Shown here: piece by piece, positions 1-6,919 of the stretch
Numbering within the stretch: position 1 is the stretch's first letter
How the letters are laid out: every line of letters starts with the position of its first letter
Source of the DNA: Flavobacteriales bacterium
GTDB lineage: Bacteria > Bacteroidota > Bacteroidia > Flavobacteriales_D > Crocinitomicaceae
Length of the DNA: 10,945 nt
NCBI GenBank assembly: GCA_947458985.1
Contig: CANHBA010000065.1
Coordinates: 1 to 10,945 of the forward strand
Direction of reading: 5' to 3'
Translations under genes and position numbers: made by a program
Notes under the pieces: model-generated
Database searches by the model: none
The model's input: only the letters and a program-made list of their open reading frames with translations
What the model was told of the DNA's origin: nothing

Positions 1-680
1 AAGATATCTGAAGTTGAAAATCCGTGTTTATTTCTAAAATCTCCTTCATCAATATGACTTGGGTTGTAAAAATCGATATTGACGCCATTAGGTAGCCAAT
101 ACACTTCTTTTGCAGGAAAGCGACTTGAAATATTAGTAACAATTCCTTGCGTTTGTCCGGTAATCAAATGTGCATTTTGATAACAGCTTGCTTCTAAATT
201 ATAAGCCAGTTTCAAAAGTTGTTTGTTGGTTACAACTCCCAATTTATCTGCACTTTCTGGCCATAAATCCGAAACATTAAAAATCAGCTTTGCCTTCAAT
301 TTTTTAGCTAATGCAATAGCCGAATAGCCTAAAAACAGCGGCGGGCTTTCAACCATTAGGTAATCAAAGGATTTTAGTTTTCTTCCGCGCCAATAAGCGG
401 TCCACACAAAACTGAAATAATTGAGTAGGCGCGCTAATATCCCTTTGGATTTAGATACATAAATCCAGGCGCGGTGTACCGGAATGCCATCAATGATTTC
501 TTCTCGGTTTTGGCGCTTTTGGTATCCTTCTTGAACTTCCATTTTGGGATAGTTCGGTAAAGCCGTCAAGACCTCTATTGCAACACCATTGGCTTGCAAC
601 CTTACGGCAAGTTCGTGCAGCCGGTTTTGTGGAGCGCCAATTTCAGGCGGGTAGTATTGTGTCAGGATCAGGATTTTCAC
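1..680 (-). CDS. GT4 glycosyltransferase, WbuB/WcaI-like (3' end outside window)
   Basis: Partial gene: 226 residues are readable on the minus strand before the window ends, with no in-frame stop. It is probably a cytoplasmic, membrane-associated retaining glycosyltransferase that adds a sugar to a lipid-linked glycan; the sugar cannot be told. The N-terminal Rossmann half shows a YYPPEIGAPQNRLHELA-type start (residues 9-25), a LPNYP motif (41-45), VESPP (110-114), the DLWPES motif (138-143) typical of the WbuB/WcaI group of GT4 enzymes, and the inter-domain NGVN turn (198-201). The C-terminal donor-binding half with the expected EX7E motif lies outside. The start is GTG at 680-678; the reading frame upstream of it closes at a stop after four codons and offers no ATG. 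This GTG overlaps the TGA of the preceding membrane-protein gene (GTGA), which suggests translational coupling as the fifth gene of the polysaccharide operon. The family is well supported; the specific substrate is not. Confidence 0.88.
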   Translation of the reverse strand, partial: MKILILTQYYPPEIGAPQNRLHELAVRLQANGVAIEVLTALPNYPKMEVQEGYQKRQNREEIIDGIPVHRAWIYVSKSKGILARLLNYFSFVWTAYWRGRKLKSFDYLMVESPPLFLGYSAIALAKKLKAKLIFNVSDLWPESADKLGVVTNKQLLKLAYNLEASCYQNAHLITGQTQGIVTNISSRFPAKEVYWLPNGVNIDFYNPSHIDEGDFRNKHGFSTSDI

Positions 681-1894
681 GACGTCGTTCTTTTATTCAT
701 AAAGGAAAGTGCGGTCAACCAACACAGGAAAAATACGATGCCAGATTCGCGCTGCAAAATGCTTTCAAAGAGGCAGAAAATAAGAAATACAAAGGTCAGT
801 AAAAGCCCTGCTAGGTTTCGATTTTGGTAAAAGTGTAGGGTTAAGGCACTGAGGAGTAATCCAAAAATACCCAAGCCTAACCAGCCGATTTCATTCCAGA
901 TTTGCAACCACTGGTTGTGCGGATTGAACTCCTTTTTGGCTTGTTGTGGGTAACCCCATCGGTTTAATTTTTGAGCCAACGCGGGCTCCAAACCGCCTAA
1001 ACCTAGTCCAAACGGGTTTTGTTTTCCAATTTGATAACTTGCTGTCCATAGGATCAGCCGAACTTCATTGCCCTGTAGCGGTTCTTCTCTGCCTTTTACG
1101 AATGTTGTCGGATTGTCAAGGTAAGTTTGCGTAAAGTTAAAGGCGTTTTGCGCATCTGCCTTGATTTCCTGACTTTGAAGGGCCAACACAATGCCAAAGC
1201 TTAAGGTCGCCAATCCAATCCATACGCTCGAGAACCAGCCGAAGCGTTTAGAAAATTGCCAAGTTGTGTAGGTCATTAGAACCGCAGCCATTGCTAGGAT
1301 TCCGGCGAGTGTCCCTAAATGCAGGTGCATTGCCCCAAAAATACAGATCAAGAGCCAAGAGATCCATCGGGGTTTGGCGGCAAACCATGCAACCTTGCCC
1401 AATAGTAAACCAATGATACTAAAAATGAGAAATGCCGAAAAATAGGAGGGATGATGCACTTGAGAGAAATAAGTAGTACTGAAGCAGCGCACGCTGTTGC
1501 CTAATTGCATTTGACACATGAATGCATCGTAATAGGCTATCGCCAGCAACACAATACAAGCCAATGTATGGGAAAGCCACATTTGAGCCAAGGGCAAGGG
1601 ATTTTTCCATCGAAAGGCAAAGAGTAGCGGGAAGGCAAGCAACGCTAATTTCCTTTCAAGTGCTTGAAAATCGGGAGCAGCAGACCAAAAAAGAGACAGC
1701 GCATAAACGCCAAATAACAGCGCCCAAAGCCCTTGTATTTTTTGAATTTGAAAAGAATTTTCTTGGCGCCACCTTCCGGTGATAGCCACCACAATCAGTA
1801 GAATAAGTAAGGGTCCAGAGAGCGTCTTCCAAAGCAACCATAAGCCACAAAATGCGACCAGCAGAATATTGAAAATGCGTTCCGTTTTTGACAT
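677..1894 (-). CDS. O-antigen ligase/polymerase-fold membrane protein (Wzy_C/WaaL-like)
   Basis: A 405-residue, very hydrophobic protein with about 10-12 predicted membrane segments and a larger extracytoplasmic loop at roughly residues 240-335. The loop holds the hallmarks of the O-antigen ligase domain family (WaaL, PglL, some Wzy): EVRLILW (277-283, Arg279), NPFGLGLGG (293-301) and NPHNQWLQIWNEIG (324-337, His326 and Glu335). Family members transfer a glycan from undecaprenyl pyrophosphate to lipid A core, a protein or a growing chain on the periplasmic face. The start ATG directly follows the TAA of the upstream glycosyltransferase gene with no base between, and the TGA overlaps the GTG of the next gene. 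The fold is clear. Whether it ligates, polymerises or glycosylates protein cannot be decided from sequence. Because another gene in the operon looks more like Wzy, ligase is the slightly favoured role (inference). Confidence 0.82.
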   Translation of the reverse strand: MSKTERIFNILLVAFCGLWLLWKTLSGPLLILLIVVAITGRWRQENSFQIQKIQGLWALLFGVYALSLFWSAAPDFQALERKLALLAFPLLFAFRWKNPLPLAQMWLSHTLACIVLLAIAYYDAFMCQMQLGNSVRCFSTTYFSQVHHPSYFSAFLIFSIIGLLLGKVAWFAAKPRWISWLLICIFGAMHLHLGTLAGILAMAAVLMTYTTWQFSKRFGWFSSVWIGLATLSFGIVLALQSQEIKADAQNAFNFTQTYLDNPTTFVKGREEPLQGNEVRLILWTASYQIGKQNPFGLGLGGLEPALAQKLNRWGYPQQAKKEFNPHNQWLQIWNEIGWLGLGIFGLLLSALTLHFYQNRNLAGLLLTFVFLIFCLFESILQRESGIVFFLCWLTALSFMNKRTTS

Positions 1895-2995
1895 TTAGAC
1901 CGACAAATAAAATGCGCTTAAAGTTTGTGTTTCTTTTTCCCAGTTGTAGTTGGCTTCAAAGTGTGCGCGTGCAGACTTGCCCATTGCTAATGTTTGTTCA
2001 GCATTTGTACTGAGCTTCTGTAGCGCTTTGGCAATTTCAAATTCGTTTTTAGGATCTACAAAAACACCGCAGTTTGCATCTTGCAGTAAATTTCTGTACA
2101 AAGGAAAGTCGCTGGCTACCACTGCACAACCTGCCGCCAAATATTCAAACATTTTGATGGGGTAGGCTTCTTTGTAGCTAGGCGTTGGGTGAAGAGTTAC
2201 CAAACCAACTGAACATTTCTGCAGAATTTCTTGAATAACGGGTCGGCCAACCTGCCCATAGTAAATCACTTTTTTCCAGGCCCGTGAAGTTTCTAATTCG
2301 GCGAGTAGCAATGGATCGTCAAAAGTACCAGCCAAATGTAAAAAGCCATCCACTTCTTTCATTGCCAAGACCACTTCTTTGATACCTCTTGAGGCATAGA
2401 GCCCGCCAATATAGCAAAAGTGCTGAACATCTTTTTGGTTCCAATCCGGACTTGGAAATTCAGCCTTCAACGGAAAATTTCGAATAAGGGCTACTTTTGG
2501 ATTGTAGCGCATGAAGCGCTTGCAGATTTCAGGTGTTACGGAAATGATGCCATCTAGCTTCTTGGCAGCGCGTTTTTCGTAATGCGCATAAGCGAAAGAA
2601 ATCAATTTTCTGAGTAACCAAGGAATCCAGTATTTATCCATGATTTGCTTGGGTACATCTTCATGAGAATCAAAAATTACCTTTGCGCCGATGGCTTGTA
2701 ACTTAGGTGCTATTCGCAATAATTCTGGGTCGTGTAGTTGGTAGACGTCCGCATTGATGCGCAAGGCTTCCTGCAAGACAAGATCTACCGTTTGTTGCAT
2801 TCTCTTATGGCGCTTTTGGGTTTCGGCTGCAAAACTATGTATCTGGACACCATCTTGAATTCTCGAAGTGGTATTTGGCACCACCACATGGACTTCAAAG
2901 TCTTGCACCATGGTTTTGGCCATCTTGTGAAAGATACGGATGTCGCCATCGAGATGAACGCTAGTCAGGTGGCAAATACGTAAAGAATTAGACAT
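1895..2995 (-). CDS. GT4-family glycosyltransferase
   Basis: A 366-residue, two-domain GT-B glycosyltransferase, the usual length for family GT4. The N-terminal domain opens with RICHLTSVH (6-14) followed by a DGDIRIFHK stretch (16-24). It also has an HDPE motif (88-91) and FDSHED (108-113), both common in bacterial GT4 acceptor domains. The C-terminal domain has YIGGLYASRGI (195-205), which resembles the start of a glycosyl-transferase-1 domain, and the donor-binding EX7E motif at Glu276 and Glu284 inside YKEAYPIKMFEYLAAG (274-289). It probably works at the cytoplasmic membrane face on a lipid-linked intermediate; donor and acceptor are unknown. Its ATG lies 8 nt inside the end of the upstream polymerase-like gene, and its TAA abuts the ATG of the downstream ligase-like gene, so it sits mid-operon. 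No signal peptide or membrane segment is visible. Confidence 0.9.
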   Translation of the reverse strand: MSNSLRICHLTSVHLDGDIRIFHKMAKTMVQDFEVHVVVPNTTSRIQDGVQIHSFAAETQKRHKRMQQTVDLVLQEALRINADVYQLHDPELLRIAPKLQAIGAKVIFDSHEDVPKQIMDKYWIPWLLRKLISFAYAHYEKRAAKKLDGIISVTPEICKRFMRYNPKVALIRNFPLKAEFPSPDWNQKDVQHFCYIGGLYASRGIKEVVLAMKEVDGFLHLAGTFDDPLLLAELETSRAWKKVIYYGQVGRPVIQEILQKCSVGLVTLHPTPSYKEAYPIKMFEYLAAGCAVVASDFPLYRNLLQDANCGVFVDPKNEFEIAKALQKLSTNAEQTLAMGKSARAHFEANYNWEKETQTLSAFYLSV

Positions 2996-4160
2996 CAGAA
3001 GCTTGCGGTTTTGGACTGAAAAACAGTAGCAAAATGATCAGACCCCAGCCACCACTAAAAAGCAAGGTGAGCAATGATCCTGAACTCAGTAAAAGTAGCG
3101 GGAATATCTGCAGACAAAACGCCAAATTACCTTGTGTTTTCCTATGTACAATGTTTAAAAGCTGAAAAAATAGAGCGAGCATAGCGGCAGCCAATGGCAA
3201 GCTCCACCAGCCAAAATTGGCATAGGAACGCATAAAATGTGCGGTATTCACACTGCCTTTGACGCCTTGCTTGGCGTATTCCGGATAAAAAAGCGGATAC
3301 AGTTCGAGGTTGTAGTCGGCCGTTTTTTGCCCTGTGAGTTTGGCATACAGGCCAAAATCTCGGCCATGTAAAAATGGTTTGTCTTTGGGTACATGACTGA
3401 ACCACATACTAAGGGTTTTGCCTGGTACAATAAAAATGCGTTTGAACAGACCTTCCGAAACCTGACTTGATTTTCGTTCGGATGGCGTAGGCGTTTTTAA
3501 ATCATTGACCCCACCGTGTAATTGCGGATTGTTGGCAAAAATCGCTAATACAAATAAAAGTCCTGTCAAGGCGCTCATCAAAAGGGCTCGTATCCATTGG
3601 CGTTGCGTAAGGAAATAGACTAAAACCGGAATGCTCACCCACAACACTAAGCTTTTTTGCAACAGGGCTAAACCATACAAAACCCCTACACTTAAGCTCA
3701 GGGCAAAACCAATTTTGTTTTTCTTGATGAGAAAGAACAACGCACTTGCTGGAAGAAGGGCCCTAACCGACCACGTACTGGCATAATGCAGCCACTTGGG
3801 CAAACTTGCAGATCCAATTTTTCGAATGAGATTGGCTTCCGATAGGCGCTGTGATTGCCAAGCCTCCAAAAACGGAATTTTGCCGAGCCATCCTAAATGA
3901 AGGATAGCCACTAGTCCACCCAACCCAAGCAATATCCACACTAATTTGGGTGGGTTAAAAGAAGGTGTTTCGAACTTCAATTTCTCAAATGGGAGTCCAA
4001 AATAAAAAAGAAGGAAGGGCACGAAAAAAAGAAAAAATAGGGGGCTTGCATAAGTAAATCCGGAAGTGTTGAGCAAACCAATTTGAAGCAGTCCAAAGAC
4101 AAACAAATAGCTAGTGAAGTACGGATGCGCTTTTATAAAAGCACTGAATTGTTTCATCAT
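2988..4160 (-). CDS. Putative Wzy-type polysaccharide polymerase (multi-pass membrane protein)
   Basis: A 390-residue integral membrane protein that I cannot assign by a strong motif. Hydrophobic segments appear at about 18-30, 41-55, 73-92, 134-145, 151-168, 172-185, 192-209, 316-337 and one or two between 346 and 381. A hydrophilic loop of about 110 residues (210-318) with many Pro, Lys, Tyr and Asp residues lies between two of them, and a shorter loop at 93-130 holds Arg and Lys residues. Many membrane segments with one large extracytoplasmic loop, next to a Wzx flippase gene and glycosyltransferases, is the usual profile of Wzy O-antigen or capsule polymerases, which diverge too far for motif-based naming. 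The first ATG (4160) overlaps the flippase TGA as ATGA; a second ATG follows at once (4157), so the true start could be either. The 3' end overlaps the next gene by 8 nt. An exopolysaccharide export protein of another type remains possible. Confidence 0.65.
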   Translation of the reverse strand: MMKQFSAFIKAHPYFTSYLFVFGLLQIGLLNTSGFTYASPLFFLFFVPFLLFYFGLPFEKLKFETPSFNPPKLVWILLGLGGLVAILHLGWLGKIPFLEAWQSQRLSEANLIRKIGSASLPKWLHYASTWSVRALLPASALFFLIKKNKIGFALSLSVGVLYGLALLQKSLVLWVSIPVLVYFLTQRQWIRALLMSALTGLLFVLAIFANNPQLHGGVNDLKTPTPSERKSSQVSEGLFKRIFIVPGKTLSMWFSHVPKDKPFLHGRDFGLYAKLTGQKTADYNLELYPLFYPEYAKQGVKGSVNTAHFMRSYANFGWWSLPLAAAMLALFFQLLNIVHRKTQGNLAFCLQIFPLLLLSSGSLLTLLFSGGWGLIILLLFFSPKPQASDV

Positions 4161-5434
4161 CGCTGTTTTTCGTAATGTTGAATGCGCGTGTAAATCAGGC
4201 CGAAATAAAGACTGTAAGCCACAAGGTCAATTAGACAATAGCGCAAGACGAACGCTTGGATAGTAGCGCCTGGGTTGAAATAGAGCCAAAGCATGCTTAC
4301 AAAATACAAGGTTTGCCAAATGGCGCTGTAACGCACCTCTTGTAGTGCCACTAGGGTTGAACTCAGCGGCGACACAATAAATTTCAGGGTTTGACCAAAA
4401 ATGAGCACCGCCGTAAGCTCCCCAGCTAAGCGCCATTGGGGTCCGAAAACAAAAGAGAATACAGGAGTAGCCAAGAAAAATAAAACCAGTGCAAAGGGAA
4501 GGCTGAGCAAGAACAAACTTTGGCTGACCTTTTTGAAATCGTGCTTGATTTCTTGTTTGTTTCTGATTTTTTCGGCCTGATGCTGCAAATAAACTTGGGA
4601 AAGCGCAATGGAGATGAGCGCCATTGGTAAAGAAAGCACGAGTCGGCTGAGATCGTATTGACCTGTATGGGCATTTCCAAAGGCGGCATTTACAATGAAA
4701 ACAGGTAGCGTTAAACTGATGGTATTGAGCAAAGATGGCAGCGCCTGATACACCGGAAATTGCCAGTATTGCTTGAGGGTTGGTATGATTTTTTTCAACT
4801 CGAAGGAAAACGAAAATCCCTTTTTAGCGGCCTGTAGGTATCCACCAATAAAATTCACGAAATCGCCAATAAGATTCCCCAGCAGTAAACCACTTCCTAC
4901 GTTTAAATAACCACTGCTCGTTTGAGTAAGCGCCTCTGTTGTTCGTCGATAAACTTTGTTTTTTGCTGAATCTTTAAAAGCCTTTTTGCGAATGAGGTAA
5001 TAATTGAAGCATTGAAAACTACTGACTAGAAAAACACTCAAAGGCAGCAAATGTAAATACCATGAAGCGTCATGGTCAAGTTCGAATCTTTGAACAATGT
5101 AATCTTCATTCATACCGAAATGGATGAGCAACCAAATCACAATGGAGAGCAGAGCGCTGATCAGTACACCACCACTCATGAGTTCATGGGCTGTTTGGTC
5201 TTCTTTGGGCAGTACAATAGCGCTTTCGTATTTAAGATTGGCAATAGCCACGAGCATGCCCACAGCAGTGATATAAAGCGCAGCAGTTCCAAATTCTTCG
5301 GCACTGAACATGCGGCGCAATAAAGGCTGAAAAAGAATGGGTATGAGTTGAGCCAGCACCGTGCCAACAATCAGTGTCGCTGAATTGCGAAGCAGTCCGG
5401 AGTTTGAAAAATAAGTGCGAAGGCGCGTATACAT
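4157..5434 (-). CDS. Wzx-type polysaccharide flippase (MOP superfamily)
   Basis: A 425-residue multi-pass membrane protein, first gene of the polysaccharide operon. It should move an undecaprenyl-linked oligosaccharide from the cytoplasmic to the periplasmic leaflet. Family marks are an N-terminal segment LIVGTVLAQLIPILFQPLLR (21-40) followed by the EEFGTAALY turn (46-54), the stretch LKYESAIVLPKEDQTA (67-82), which closely matches the KYE/RYE-AIVLPK motif of the polysaccharide-synthesis flippase group, and a late VFGPQWRLAGE turn (329-339). About 12 hydrophobic segments can be followed, consistent with the MOP fold. The start ATG at 5434 is preceded by a -7 like promoter motif and no Shine-Dalgarno. 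Its TGA overlaps the next ATG by 4 nt. The substrate cannot be inferred. Confidence 0.9.
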   Translation of the reverse strand: MYTRLRTYFSNSGLLRNSATLIVGTVLAQLIPILFQPLLRRMFSAEEFGTAALYITAVGMLVAIANLKYESAIVLPKEDQTAHELMSGGVLISALLSIVIWLLIHFGMNEDYIVQRFELDHDASWYLHLLPLSVFLVSSFQCFNYYLIRKKAFKDSAKNKVYRRTTEALTQTSSGYLNVGSGLLLGNLIGDFVNFIGGYLQAAKKGFSFSFELKKIIPTLKQYWQFPVYQALPSLLNTISLTLPVFIVNAAFGNAHTGQYDLSRLVLSLPMALISIALSQVYLQHQAEKIRNKQEIKHDFKKVSQSLFLLSLPFALVLFFLATPVFSFVFGPQWRLAGELTAVLIFGQTLKFIVSPLSSTLVALQEVRYSAIWQTLYFVSMLWLYFNPGATIQAFVLRYCLIDLVAYSLYFGLIYTRIQHYEKQR

Positions 5435-5450
5435 AAATGAGCTAACCCTA

Positions 5451-5458
5451 CAAAGATA
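5451..5458 (-). promoter_or_regulatory. Bacteroidota-type -7 promoter element of the polysaccharide operon
   Basis: Read on the minus strand this is TATCTTTG, an exact match to the TAnnTTTG -7 consensus of the Bacteroidota primary sigma factor. It ends 16 nt before the flippase ATG. No convincing TTTG (-33) element lies about 19-21 nt upstream. Transcription would start only about 8-12 nt before the start codon. This is inferred from motif and position only. Confidence 0.5.
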
Positions 5459-5480
5459 ATCAAATCAAAATGTCTGCATT

Positions 5481-5513
5481 TTTAGGGCAAATACGCAAGT
5501 AGCACTATATTTG
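5481..5513 (+). promoter_or_regulatory. Predicted promoter of the 3-hydroxyacyl-CoA dehydrogenase gene
   Basis: A TATATTTG motif (5506-5513) matches the TAnnTTTG -7 consensus exactly and ends 17 nt before the ATG at 5531. A weak -33 candidate, TTTAG, lies at 5481-5485, giving a 20-nt gap. The predicted leader is about 10 nt and holds no Shine-Dalgarno. The motif overlaps a 7-bp inverted repeat listed separately. Confidence 0.5.
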
Positions 5514-5517
5514 CGTA
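5492..5517. repeat. 7-bp inverted repeat over the dehydrogenase promoter (possible operator)
   Basis: TACGCAA (5492-5498) and TTGCGTA (5511-5517) are perfect reverse complements separated by 12 nt. The right arm overlaps the -7 motif and the left arm lies in the promoter spacer. The arm centres are 19 bp apart, near two helical turns, so a dimeric repressor could bind here. A 7-bp repeat can arise by chance in a region of this size, so the regulatory reading is only a suggestion. Confidence 0.3.
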
Positions 5518-5530
5518 AACTTTCGACAAA

Positions 5531-6421
5531 ATGAAAAACGTAGCAGTAATTGGTGCAGGCACCATGGGAAATGGCATCGCGCACGTGTTTGCCCAATTTG
5601 GATATAACGTCAACTTAATCGATGTTTCAGAAGCAGCCTTGGAACGCGCAATAGGCACGATTACCAAAAACCTCGACCGTCAGGTTTCAAAAGGCAGCCT
5701 CACAGAAGAACAAAAGGCACAAACCCTTCAAAACCTTTCTACTTATTCAAATATGTCAGAAGGCGTTCAGAACGTGGAGTTAGTGGTAGAAGCCGCTACT
5801 GAAAACGTAGATCTCAAACTGAAAATATTCAAAGACCTCGATGCACTTACAGCACCAGAAGTTATATTAGCTACCAATACCTCCTCAATTTCTATTACCA
5901 AAATTGCGGCAGTCACTACGCGCCCTGAAAAAGTGATTGGTATGCACTTCATGAATCCGGTTCCGGTCATGAAACTCGTTGAAATCATCCGTGGATACTC
6001 TACTTCAGATGAAGTGACGCAACTCATCATGGAAACTTCGCGCAGTTTGTCGAAGGTCCCGGTTGAGGTCAATGACTACCCTGGCTTTGTAGCCAACCGT
6101 ATTTTAATGCCGATGATCAATGAAGCGATTTATACTTTGTTTGAAGGCGTTGCAGGTGTGGAAGAAATCGATACCGTCATGAAACTCGGTATGGCACATC
6201 CGATGGGCCCACTGCAATTAGCCTATTTCATTGGTCTAGATGTATGTTTGGCGATCCTCGAAGTTTTGCACGACGGTTTTGGCAATCCAAAATATGCTCC
6301 GTGTCCGCTTTTGGTCAATATGGTCATGGCTGGAAAAAAAGGCGTGAAGTCTGGCGAAGGCTTTTATGCTTGGACACACGGAACCAAAGATTTGGTAGTT
6401 GCTGCCAATTTTAAAAAATAA
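5531..6421 (+). CDS. 3-hydroxyacyl-CoA (3-hydroxybutyryl-CoA) dehydrogenase
   Basis: A 296-residue cytoplasmic NAD-dependent enzyme, full length for the stand-alone short-chain 3-hydroxyacyl-CoA dehydrogenase family (Hbd/PaaH type). It interconverts (S)-3-hydroxyacyl-CoA and 3-ketoacyl-CoA in beta-oxidation, phenylacetate breakdown or acetoacetyl-CoA metabolism. The N-terminal Rossmann domain has GAGTMG (8-13) and Asp31 at the end of the second strand, which favours NAD over NADP. Residues matching the mammalian catalytic and substrate-binding set are all present: Ser118, His139 (in GMHFMNP), Glu151 and Asn189 (in GFVANR). The C-terminal domain ends with a GEGFYAW motif (275-281). The gene stands alone on the plus strand, divergent from the polysaccharide operon and convergent with the Nudix gene 57 bp away. 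The ATG at 5531 directly starts the Rossmann strand, so the start is secure. The chain-length preference and pathway are not shown by the context. Confidence 0.95.
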   Translation: MKNVAVIGAGTMGNGIAHVFAQFGYNVNLIDVSEAALERAIGTITKNLDRQVSKGSLTEEQKAQTLQNLSTYSNMSEGVQNVELVVEAATENVDLKLKIFKDLDALTAPEVILATNTSSISITKIAAVTTRPEKVIGMHFMNPVPVMKLVEIIRGYSTSDEVTQLIMETSRSLSKVPVEVNDYPGFVANRILMPMINEAIYTLFEGVAGVEEIDTVMKLGMAHPMGPLQLAYFIGLDVCLAILEVLHDGFGNPKYAPCPLLVNMVMAGKKGVKSGEGFYAWTHGTKDLVVAANFKK

Positions 6422-6478
6422 ACCGCCATCTTCTTCAAATGCTACTTTTATAGTATCTGCAATACTTTATGCAGGACA

Positions 6479-6919
6479 TCAATAGCCTTTGGTCTGATTT
6501 TTTAATTTCTCTAATACCACCTGATCAATAGGAAAAGTGAGTTGCTCTTTGTGCACTAAGTTCAAAGGTACCCACCGTTGTTTTTCTATTTCTTCTGAAA
6601 AGGGAATGGAATAGCTTTCGTTTGCTAAAAAGGTACTTTTAGGAAGTACTATGCGGTAATAAAAAGCGATCAAACTACTGCTGTCAAAGGCCGAAGCCTG
6701 ATAGAAATCATTGACATAGAAGAACTCCACATGAGCTACCTCCAAGTTGAGTTCCTCTTTTAGTTCCCTATGGAGAGCTGCTTGAATGCCTTCATTCGCT
6801 TCTACACCACCGCCAGGAAATTTACTGAAGAATTGTCCAAAACGACATTCGTCGGAAAGTAGAATTTCGTCAAATTCATTGATGATGAGGGCGTAAACAC
6901 GAAGGTTGAAACGCGCCAA
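6479..6919 (-). CDS. Nudix hydrolase, TTG start, coupled to eno
   Basis: A 146-residue single-domain Nudix protein that should hydrolyse a nucleoside diphosphate linked to another moiety, or an oxidised or non-canonical nucleotide; the substrate is unknown. The Nudix box is at residues 37-59: Gly37, Glu43, then RELKEELNL (51-59), with the metal-binding REXXEE core intact. The usual Gly of the EExG position is Asn58, a modest deviation. The preceding PGGG (35-38) and the SDECRFGQFFSKF segment (22-34) fit the fold. The domain begins almost at residue 1 (RVYALIIN at 7-14) and no ATG or GTG occurs near it, so the start is TTG at 6919-6917, immediately after the eno TAA with no base between. Expression probably depends on ribosomes finishing eno. 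It converges with the plus-strand dehydrogenase gene. Confidence 0.88.
   Translation of the reverse strand: MARFNLRVYALIINEFDEILLSDECRFGQFFSKFPGGGVEANEGIQAALHRELKEELNLEVAHVEFFYVNDFYQASAFDSSSLIAFYYRIVLPKSTFLANESYSIPFSEEIEKQRWVPLNLVHKEQLTFPIDQVVLEKLKNQTKGY

Noticed and set aside
578..830. Two overlapping small plus-strand frames near the left glycosyltransferase
   Set aside because: They lie antisense to the clearly coding WbuB/WcaI-like and ligase-like genes, overlap each other and show no family resemblance.
677..5434. Possibility that the polysaccharide operon is recently acquired foreign DNA
   Set aside because: By eye its base composition and codon use resemble the neighbouring core genes and no mobile element, tRNA or repeat borders it; I could not compute a formal comparison.
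5767..6072. A 101-codon minus-strand frame inside the dehydrogenase gene
   Set aside because: It is antisense to conserved catalytic motifs of a full-length enzyme gene, with no promoter or recognisable domain.
6452..6474. Short inverted repeats between the convergent dehydrogenase and Nudix genes (AGTAT/ATACT and CTGCA/TGCAG)
   Set aside because: Both stems are only 5 bp, they are mutually exclusive and no proper T run follows, so a terminator cannot be supported.
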